Origin: an uncultured Collinsella sp.
Lineage (GTDB): Bacteria; Actinomycetota; Coriobacteriia; Coriobacteriales; Coriobacteriaceae
Direction: 5' to 3'
Assembly (NCBI GenBank): GCA_958415625.1
Contig: CATYZI010000004.1
Span: 23,318-87,317, forward strand
Length of the DNA: 64,000 nt
A model generated the notes under the pieces. That model was not told the DNA's origin, ran no database searches, and was given only the letters and a program-made list of their open reading frames with translations. The stretch's first letter is position 1. Every line of letters begins with the position of its first letter. The position numbers and the translations under genes are program-made. Shown here piece by piece: positions 58,418-64,000 of the stretch.

Positions 58418-59164
58418 CTAGAAGAGGAAGCCCAGGACGATGAGGGCGATGCTGACGATGAGCACGGTGACATCTAAGCCCTTGATGGGGTAGCGCTTGT
58501 ACGAGCTGGCGCGTGTGCGCAGATAGAAGCCGCGCTGTTCTGCCGCCAAGGCTGTGGCATCGGTCTTGCCCACGCTCGAGATGAGCAGTGGCACGCACAG
58601 TGGCAGCATGAGCTTAAGCTTCTTGATGGGGTTCTTGGTGTCGTACTCGACGCCGCGTGCGGTCTGCGCCTCCATGATGGCGTTCATCTCCTGACCAAAC
58701 ACCGGAACAAAGCGCAGCGCCGTGGTAAAGGTGAAGGCATAGCGATACGGTACGTGCAGCACCTCGACGCAGGCGTTGGCAAGGTCGTTGAGCTTGGTCA
58801 CCATGAGCATGAGGATGAGTGGCAGCGCCACGCCCAGCAGGCGCAGACAGGCCTTCGATCCCGTGATGAGGCCCGTGTCGGTGATAAAGCCCCACACCAC
58901 GTTGCCATCGCGCATAAAGGCTAGCTGGAGTACCAGCATGATAAGCGCGAGCGGAATCAGCAGCTTGAGTAGCGAGAACAGACGGTCGACGACACCGGCA
59001 TAGGCACCCAGCGCAAGGGTGAGTGCCAAAAAGCCCAGCAGCGCCACGTAGGTGTCGGACAAGAAGATGCCGACGATGATGGCGGCGGCGAGGCCCAGTT
59101 TGACGACGGGGTTCAGGCGATGCAGCAGCGTATCACCCGGCATGTAGTCGATGACGTTAACCAC
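58418..59164 (-). CDS. ECF transporter transmembrane protein EcfT
   Basis: 248 aa from GTG 59164, which overlaps the ATPase stop (GTGGTTAA) with AAGGAG 10 nt upstream. It starts VVNVIDYMPGDTLLHRLNPVVKLG, and has five to six helices. The two coupling motifs appear as EAQTARGVEYDTKNP and TALAAEQRGFYLR (AxxxRG type helices that contact the ATPases). With the dual ATPase and the TrpP-like S component it forms a dedicated ECF importer. Confidence 0.9.
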   Translation of the reverse strand: MVNVIDYMPGDTLLHRLNPVVKLGLAAAIIVGIFLSDTYVALLGFLALTLALGAYAGVVDRLFSLLKLLIPLALIMLVLQLAFMRDGNVVWGFITDTGLITGSKACLRLLGVALPLILMLMVTKLNDLANACVEVLHVPYRYAFTFTTALRFVPVFGQEMNAIMEAQTARGVEYDTKNPIKKLKLMLPLCVPLLISSVGKTDATALAAEQRGFYLRTRASSYKRYPIKGLDVTVLIVSIALIVLGFLF

Positions 59165-60908
59165 GGCGGACCATCTCCTTGGTAATGCGAACGACATCGG
59201 TGACCTCGCTCACCTGCGCAAAAGCGGGCGAGACGGAAGATGCCAGACGGCGCGAGAGTTCAATAACCTGGGGCGGCTCAACATAGGCACGCTGCATGAG
59301 ATGGATGTTCGAGAATAGCTCGTGCGTGCGGCCGCGGTCGAGGATGCGACCGTCGGCCATTACCACAATGCGCTCGGCAAAATCCGAGACGACTTCCATA
59401 TCGTGGCAGACCATAATCACGGCGCAGCCGCGCTCGGCCATGGTGCGCACCGTTTCCATGACGGTCATGCACTCGCGGTAATCAAGGCCGCTCGTGGGCT
59501 CGTCGAGCACGACGATCTTGGGCTCAACCACTACGACGGAGGCAAGCGCCACCATTTGTCGCTGGCCGCGCGAAAGTGAGAAAGGTGCCTCATCGGCAGG
59601 CAGGCCAAAGCGGTCGATAACAAGTTGAGCACGGCGCAGAGCCTCGGCACGGTCGATGCCGGCAAGCTCCAGGCCAAAAGCGACCTCGTCGAGTACGGTA
59701 TCCTTGCAGATCTGGCGGTCGGGGTTTTGGAAGAGCGTTGCGACCTCGCGGGCAATGCGGCTCGTGGGAACGGCTGCGGTATCCAACCCCGTGACGCGCA
59801 CGCTGCCCGAGGCGGGCTTAAGCAGGCCTGTGAGCAGCTTGGTGAGCGTGGTCTTGCCGGCACCGTTTTGGCCGACGATGCCCACGAGCTCGCCAGGATA
59901 GAGCGTCAGGCTTAGGTCGTGGACGGCGGCGCCGCCATTGGGATAGGCAAACTCAACGTGATCGAAGGTGAGCACGGGCTCGGCGTCCTTGGCATGAGGG
60001 CGCAACGACGGTGCATGCGGGGAGCCGGCGGGCGCCTGGGCTTCGCTGGCCGCGTGTGCGGGGTCGACGATGCCCGAAATCAGGCGCTCGGCCTCGTCGA
60101 CATCCAAGCAAGGGGTACCGCTTACCAGGCCATCGGCCTCGAGGCTATTGAAGATACGCGTGACGCGAGGGCAGTCGACGCCGATGGCACGGAGCTCGTC
60201 GGTATGCGCGAAAACCTCGTGTGGCTCGCCCTGCAGCGCGATTTCGCCATGGTTGAGCACGAGCACGCGGTTGCAGTACTCCGAGAGCAGGGCGACCTTT
60301 TGCTCAACGACGACGATGGTGATTCCAAGTGCGCGGTTTACCTCACGCAGCGTCTCGAAGACCAGCGTGGAGCTGGCAGGGTCGAGTGCCGCGGTGGGCT
60401 CGTCGAGAACCAAGACGCGCGGACGCATAGCAAGGATGGCGGCGATGGCTACCTTTTGCTTCTGTCCGCCCGAGAGGGTGGCAATCTCGCGGTCGCGCAG
60501 GTCGCTGATGCCGACGGTCTCGAGCGTCTCGCTCAAGCGCTGTTCGATCTGGTCGTGCGGAACGCCAAAGTTCTCGAGGCCAAAGAGCATTTCGTCCTCA
60601 ACGACCGAAGCGACCATCTGCGTGTCGATATCCTGCAGCACGCTGCCGACGATTTGCGACACGTCGGTGAGCGAGGCTTCGCAGGTGTCGTGGCCGTCAA
60701 CCATGACGGACCCAAAGAACGTGCCGGTGTAGTGGTGGGGCACGGCACCCGACAGGCAGGCGGCAAGCGTGGACTTGCCGGCGCCCGAGGGCCCGATGAT
60801 GCCGATGAAATCTCCCTTGTTCACGCTGAGCGAGATGTGGCTGAGCGCCTGCTCGGTCTGCGTGCCATAGGAGAACGAGACATCGTCGACGTTGATGATC
60901 GTTTCCAT
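59157..60908 (-). CDS. Fused dual ABC ATPase of an ECF transporter (EcfA-EcfA')
   Basis: 583 aa (GAAAGG upstream). Two complete ATPase halves: GPSGAGKST, LSGGQKQKVAIAA, VLVLDEPTAALDP in the first (about 1-240) and GQNGAGKTT, LSRGQRQMVALASV, IVVLDEPTSGLD in the second (about 310-560); the second signature has Arg for Gly. A linker of about 60 residues joins them. In most ECF systems these are separate EcfA1 and EcfA2. Gene order S component, ATPase, EcfT. Confidence 0.92.
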   Translation of the reverse strand: METIINVDDVSFSYGTQTEQALSHISLSVNKGDFIGIIGPSGAGKSTLAACLSGAVPHHYTGTFFGSVMVDGHDTCEASLTDVSQIVGSVLQDIDTQMVASVVEDEMLFGLENFGVPHDQIEQRLSETLETVGISDLRDREIATLSGGQKQKVAIAAILAMRPRVLVLDEPTAALDPASSTLVFETLREVNRALGITIVVVEQKVALLSEYCNRVLVLNHGEIALQGEPHEVFAHTDELRAIGVDCPRVTRIFNSLEADGLVSGTPCLDVDEAERLISGIVDPAHAASEAQAPAGSPHAPSLRPHAKDAEPVLTFDHVEFAYPNGGAAVHDLSLTLYPGELVGIVGQNGAGKTTLTKLLTGLLKPASGSVRVTGLDTAAVPTSRIAREVATLFQNPDRQICKDTVLDEVAFGLELAGIDRAEALRRAQLVIDRFGLPADEAPFSLSRGQRQMVALASVVVVEPKIVVLDEPTSGLDYRECMTVMETVRTMAERGCAVIMVCHDMEVVSDFAERIVVMADGRILDRGRTHELFSNIHLMQRAYVEPPQVIELSRRLASSVSPAFAQVSEVTDVVRITKEMVRRG

Positions 60909-60928
60909 GGATACCTTTCATAGTCATC

Positions 60929-60968
60929 GGGGACGTTCTTTAATGACTAGTCGTTTAAGAACGTCCCC
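60929..60968. repeat. 40-bp near-perfect palindrome
   Basis: Starts GGGGACGTTCTTTAATGACT and its second half mirrors it about the central GACTAGTC; only two symmetric pairs fail. No loop, so it is more like a protein site or cruciform repeat than an RNA hairpin. Located between the S-component and ATPase genes. Confidence 0.65.
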
Positions 60969-61014
60969 AAGAGCTAGTTGTTTGGGACAGTCTTTACCGA
61001 TGGGGCACTGTGGG

Positions 61015-61587
61015 TTAGTTGAGCTTCAGGGCCTTCTGGATGGGTAGGTAGAGGGCGCCGACCAGAATGGCGTTAAAGACGGCGGTCATGGCGACGACGG
61101 GCAACATGGCGGCGGCGAGCTCGCCGACCACGCCGAGCATGGCCATCTTGATGACCATGAAGATGGCGCCGGAGACAAAGGTGGTCAGGAAGGTTGCGAC
61201 AATGGCGATGGCGGGCTTGACCTGACCGTCCTTGCCGGCGGCGTTGACGATGCCGGCCATGAGCATGGCGGCGATGCCCTCGGCGGCAAAATCGACGAAC
61301 GGCGAAGTGGTGGTGATCTGGATCACGGCAGCCGAGATGAGGCCAATGACGAGCGCCTGGCCGATGTTGGGGCGAACGACCAGGATGGTGAGGCAGAAGG
61401 CCGAGATGATGAACTCGGGGCTGATCATGCCGCCCGAGATGCCCGAGATTGCCTTGCCGACGGTGAAGTTGAGGATGAAGCCGGCGGCGAGCAGGATGGC
61501 GAGCAGGACGAGGGCGCGGACATCGAGTTTGCCACGGTCGGCGGTCTGGACGGTGCGGGGCTGGGTGGCGGTGGTGTTCTGAGACAT
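61015..61587 (-). CDS. ECF S component, tryptophan transporter (TrpP-like)
   Basis: 190 aa from ATG 61587 (GAAAGGA upstream). Five to six helices from about residue 25. The stretch RPNIGQALVIGLISAAVIQITTT followed by AAEGIAAMLMAGIV and FLTTFVSGAIFMVIKMA parallels Bacillus TrpP in layout. The decisive evidence is the leader region, which encodes a peptide with three adjacent Trp codons and a terminator, so expression responds to tryptophan. It confers substrate specificity on the EcfAA'T module encoded next. Confidence 0.85.
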   Translation of the reverse strand: MSQNTTATQPRTVQTADRGKLDVRALVLLAILLAAGFILNFTVGKAISGISGGMISPEFIISAFCLTILVVRPNIGQALVIGLISAAVIQITTTSPFVDFAAEGIAAMLMAGIVNAAGKDGQVKPAIAIVATFLTTFVSGAIFMVIKMAMLGVVGELAAAMLPVVAMTAVFNAILVGALYLPIQKALKLN

Positions 61588-61634
61588 GGTGAAAATCCTT
61601 TCGGAAGGGGATTGCAAGAGAAAAGCGGAGGCGC

Positions 61635-61653
61635 GTGATGCGAATGCGATCGG
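61635..61653 (-). repeat. Distal arm of a 19-bp inverted repeat spanning the trp attenuator
   Basis: GTGATGCGAATGCGATCGG on the plus strand pairs at 18 of 19 positions with 61742-61760, which lies within the leader peptide codons just after the Trp codons. The two arms enclose the intrinsic terminator. Confidence 0.7.
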
Positions 61654-61664
61654 GCTCGAGATAG

Positions 61665-61695
61665 AAAAAGGCCCCCGGTCGAAACCGGAGGCCTT
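61665..61695 (-). terminator. Trp attenuator terminator
   Basis: Minus strand AAGGCCTCCGGT-TTCG-ACCGGGGGCCTT, 12 bp with one G-U and a UUCG tetraloop, then TTTTT. It lies 37 nt after the leader stop and 78 nt before the S-component start. Confidence 0.92.
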
Positions 61696-61731
61696 CCAAT
61701 CACCTAGAGCGCAAAAACAGGCGTGAGGGAC

Positions 61732-61800
61732 TCACTGTCGACCGATCGTATTCGCATCACACCACCACCAGTTGTTGAGAGACTTCATCGTGTTCTTCAT
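61732..61800 (-). CDS. trp leader peptide (22 aa, three tandem Trp)
   Basis: Starts MKNTMKSLNNWWWCDANT and ends IGRQ; Trp codons 11-13 are consecutive. AAAGGAG precedes the ATG at 61800. A ribosome stalled at TGG TGG TGG when charged tRNA-Trp is scarce would change folding of the RNA between here and the terminator at 61665-61695, giving read-through into the tryptophan transporter operon. This is the classical attenuation layout of biosynthetic trp operons, here on an ECF importer. Too short for ordinary gene calling. Confidence 0.88.
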   Translation of the reverse strand: MKNTMKSLNNWWWCDANTIGRQ

Positions 61801-61858
61801 GTTGGTGGCTCCTTTCGTGATGCCGTGGCGCGGTCGCACCTAGTTGCTGTTGCGCTGC

Positions 61859-61864
61859 ACTATA
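61859..61864 (-). promoter_or_regulatory. Extended -10 of the trp leader transcript
   Basis: Minus strand TGCTATAGT: a TATAGT -10 with the TGn extension, about 50 nt before the leader ATG. No good -35 is seen. Upstream, GAAATCTTTTTTAAAAAGATTTC-type palindrome occupies 61886-61908. Confidence 0.45.
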
Positions 61865-61942
61865 GCACAGCGAAGTGTGTGCGGGGAAATCTTTTTTAAA
61901 AAGATTTCAGGTGGGTTTCCCGTCGGTCAAAAAGGCGGGTTA

Positions 61943-61981
61943 AGCGGGCGAGGCCGCCATTGCTGCCTTGCCCGCTCAGCT
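61943..61981 (-). terminator. Terminator of the C69 dipeptidase gene
   Basis: AGCGGGC..GCCCGCT imperfect stem with internal GGC/GCC pairs at 61943-61976; reading leftward it is followed after CCCGCC by TTTTT. Confidence 0.6.
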
Positions 61982-61987
61982 AAGACG

Positions 61988-63931
61988 TTACTCCTTATTG
62001 CGACGGTAGAGGAAGTAACCGCCCGCGGAGATGACGGCAACGCCAGCGATGGCGAATGCAGCCACCACGCGGCCATCAAAACGATCACCGGTGGTGGGCA
62101 GGCCGCCCTTGGTGTTCGTCTTGTTGGTGGTTACCGTGGTCGTGGTGTCCGACTTGCCAGGCTTCTCGGGCTTGGTGGTGGGCTGCTCGGGCTTAGCGGG
62201 CTGCTCGGGGGTACCGGGCTGCTCAGGAGTACCAGGCTGCTCGGGGGTGCCAGGCTGATCCGGGGTTACCGGGTCGGTGGCAAGAGCGTCCTTGGCGTAG
62301 GTGATGGACACCTTGAGGCCGTTGGTCTCGGTGTTCAGGTCGCTCGGGGTGAAGGGCTGGTCGAAGTTTTCGGCCTTCTGATAGGCGCGCATCTCCTGGA
62401 GCAGGGCCTTGCACTTGACGTAGGTGTTCTCGGTAGCAGCCTTGCCGGCCTTGTTGGCCAGGGCAGTGCGGCCCTCGGGGGTCGTCTCGGCCAGCATGGC
62501 GGCGTCAACTTCCTTGTTCTGCTCGATGAGCTCGTTCTGGAGCGCATCGAGGTAGGCACGGACACTGATACCAAGGGTGTCAGGGTTCTCAAAGCAGAGC
62601 GAGCTGATGTCCATGAGGACGTAGTTGATTGAGTTCTCGGGCTCCTCGTTGTACACGACGTCCGTCTCTTTGCAGTGGTCGAAGGAGACGGTCTGGTCGC
62701 TGAAATACGGGCTAACCTCGGTGAGCAGTGCGGAGTAGAAGGGGATGGCGACGGAGTACGCGGCGCGGGAGAGCATTTCCCACTGGATTGTTGCAACCTG
62801 GGGATCAAGACCGTTGCGAACCTGGAAGACGTGAATCTCGGTGTTGCGCTCGGTGCCGATGGCATAGGCACCGTCAGTGTTGGCGTTAAGGCCCGGGGTA
62901 TTCTCGCCACGGTTACCGAGAGAGCGAATCATCTCAAAGGTAGTCCAGTCTGTCTTTCCGGGCTGGAAGAACAGCGGCTGCATCTCGTGGACCAAGGCGC
63001 CGGTCGTGGCGCGAGCCTCTTCGCGCTCGTCCTTGACGATCTCGTAGTCGGTGCCCTCCTGGAGCTCGTTGCCAAAGTAGTTACGGCCCTGGACGTAGCG
63101 GGTCCACTGGTGCATACCGGAATTCTGAATGGTCTCGCCATAGGTTGCGGCGACGTCGAACTTGCCGTCGGTGTACTCGGCAAAGCCCTTCTCCTTAGGC
63201 ATGGACTCGATGCCCTCGGAGTGCAGGCAGTTCTCGGGGTCGTTGAGGTCGACATCGTAGTTGAGGTTGCCGATGTTGGGGTTGATCGAGGCGACGTCGT
63301 CGGCGAGCTTCATGCCGATCCACTGGTGACCGGAAAGCGCGGCAAACAGCCAGGTCTCGTTGTTGTCGGCGATGATGATCTGGTCGTTGGAGCAGACGCC
63401 CTGCTCGTCAATCAGGCTGCCGAGGAGCTCGACGCCCTCGCGGGCCGTGGCGCTCTCGCCCAGGATGACGCTGGCGTAGTTGTACTCGCCGATGCCGGTG
63501 TTAGTCAGGGGGTCTGCTGTCTCGGCATCTGCATTCATACTGGTGCTTAGCGTGGCGGAGCAGGATACGCCCTTCTCGTTGATGCCTGCTTCAGAGTAGG
63601 CATCCCAGCGGTTGTCCCACTGGGAGGGATGGTCGCGTACATAGGTGTAGCGATACGTGGTCTTGGTCGAGGTGTACATGAACGAAGACTCGTCCGAGCT
63701 GTACGTATGTCCCGGGCCGTGAGAGGGCTCAATGCCAAAGTGCTTAAGATAGCGCGGGCCATAGTCCTCGGAACGGCCGTAGTACGTGTTGCCGTCGGCC
63801 GTAAGGTTTTTGCCCATGTAGACCTGCGTGCAAGCGAGTGCAGAGGTCGGCATGGACATGATGGTTGCAGCTCCAAATGCAAGGCCTATACCAAGCTTCT
63901 TGAGCGCGTTGACGGGATGAGTTTTACTCAT
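61988..63931 (-). CDS. Sortase-anchored C69 family dipeptidase
   Basis: 647 aa (GGGAGGG upstream). Signal peptide residues 1-33 ends at ALA with the catalytic Cys34 (ACTQVYMG), which becomes N-terminal after processing as in family C69 (Ntn-hydrolase). GNTYYGRSEDYGPRYLKHFG, EAGINEKGVSCSATL and DNNETWLFAALSGHQWIGMK are family blocks. After about residue 560 comes a PGTPEQ repeat tract, then LPTTG, a membrane helix and RRNKE, a full sortase signal. It should cleave dipeptides at the cell surface and feed amino-acid importers. The family member count near 450 aa plus an anchor explains the length. Confidence 0.9.
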   Translation of the reverse strand: MSKTHPVNALKKLGIGLAFGAATIMSMPTSALACTQVYMGKNLTADGNTYYGRSEDYGPRYLKHFGIEPSHGPGHTYSSDESSFMYTSTKTTYRYTYVRDHPSQWDNRWDAYSEAGINEKGVSCSATLSTSMNADAETADPLTNTGIGEYNYASVILGESATAREGVELLGSLIDEQGVCSNDQIIIADNNETWLFAALSGHQWIGMKLADDVASINPNIGNLNYDVDLNDPENCLHSEGIESMPKEKGFAEYTDGKFDVAATYGETIQNSGMHQWTRYVQGRNYFGNELQEGTDYEIVKDEREEARATTGALVHEMQPLFFQPGKTDWTTFEMIRSLGNRGENTPGLNANTDGAYAIGTERNTEIHVFQVRNGLDPQVATIQWEMLSRAAYSVAIPFYSALLTEVSPYFSDQTVSFDHCKETDVVYNEEPENSINYVLMDISSLCFENPDTLGISVRAYLDALQNELIEQNKEVDAAMLAETTPEGRTALANKAGKAATENTYVKCKALLQEMRAYQKAENFDQPFTPSDLNTETNGLKVSITYAKDALATDPVTPDQPGTPEQPGTPEQPGTPEQPAKPEQPTTKPEKPGKSDTTTTVTTNKTNTKGGLPTTGDRFDGRVVAAFAIAGVAVISAGGYFLYRRNKE

Positions 63932-63950
63932 GTTCCCTCCCAGCGTGCGA

Positions 63951-63974
63951 AAGCCCTCTGTCTCCAGAGGGCTT
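63951..63974 (-). terminator. Hairpin upstream of the C69 gene
   Basis: AAGCCCTCTG and CAGAGGGCTT pair perfectly (10 bp, TCTC loop). Reading leftward only a short T run follows. It may end a gene beyond the window or act in the 5' leader of the dipeptidase mRNA. Confidence 0.6.
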
Positions 63975-64000
63975 CAGCCAATAAATACTCTCCCCAAGCG

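Noticed and set aside
62175..62260. Tandem nucleotide repeat as a separate element
   Set aside because: It is the PGTPEQ-coding tract of the surface dipeptidase, an in-frame wall-spanning repeat.

Overview
The window looks like chromosomal DNA of a gut Coriobacteriia member, most probably Collinsella. The reasons are high GC with GTG/TTG starts and strong purine-rich ribosome sites, a D-aspartate ligase plus aspartate racemase pair, acetyl-type diaminopimelate synthesis, an LPXTG-anchored C69 dipeptidase, DUF3793, and an Amadori-sugar locus of the kind reported (from memory) for Collinsella intestinalis. The species call is inference. I see no rRNA, tRNA, CRISPR array, complete prophage or insertion sequence.

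Layout. 1-4.4 kb: edge of a PanE-like gene, a cyclase-family hydrolase, a ferredoxin-type aldo/keto reductase, a Gfo/Idh oxidoreductase and endonuclease IV; two copies of an 85-nt hairpin element precede the last two. 4.5-7.7 kb: polar amino-acid ABC transporter. 7.8-9.5 kb: flavodoxin/DUF3793 and a copper-type HMA protein with a CsoR-like operator. 9.5-12.2 kb: SOS-type Y-family polymerase with a YolD-like partner, then a cut-down iron-ADH domain. 12.4-14.1 kb: pgi. 14.2-17.1 kb: an accessory block of a VirD4/TraG-like ATPase, a ClpP-like protease and an unknown protein, behind iteron-like repeats. 17.7-19.2 kb: two HAD phosphatases. 19.3-30.7 kb: a long catabolic locus (GntR regulator, YfcC transporter, FrlB/FrlC/FrlD-like enzymes, a second PfkB kinase, two metal-site-depleted amidohydrolases, YjbQ, BtpA/SgcQ and an FGGY kinase). 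30.77-31.0 kb: a small element with 31-bp terminal inverted repeats. 31-34 kb: TatD, TcdA, then a compact locus with a LexA-box-controlled 28-aa hydrophobic peptide beside an SdpR/SdpI-like pair. 34.2-45.4 kb: EttA, two unknown low-complexity proteins, NAD synthetase, an aminotransferase, L-lactate dehydrogenase, an Mbeg1-like lipase between 31-nt direct repeats, and a YejK-type nucleoid protein. 45.5-51.1 kb: lysine/DAP genes (lysA-dapA fusion, dapB, dapH) under a lysine riboswitch, with an M20 deacylase divergent. 51-55 kb: small membrane/secreted proteins, an HTH protein with a Ser/Thr kinase, and a coiled-coil wall hydrolase. 55.3-58.3 kb: MOSC protein and the D-Asp cross-bridge pair. 58.4-61.8 kb: an ECF tryptophan transporter operon behind a trp leader peptide with three adjacent Trp codons. 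62-63.9 kb: surface dipeptidase.

Most notable: (1) the SOS-controlled 28-aa membrane peptide with a convergent antisense promoter and adjacent sdpRI-like genes, a candidate undescribed type I toxin-antitoxin or bacteriocin locus; (2) ribosome-mediated Trp attenuation of an ECF transporter; (3) a LysA-DapA fusion that keeps an internal ribosome site; (4) the extended Amadori-type operon; (5) several intergenic palindromic repeat families and a structured RNA candidate at 45.5 kb. All functions are read from sequence and memory of families; no search was run.
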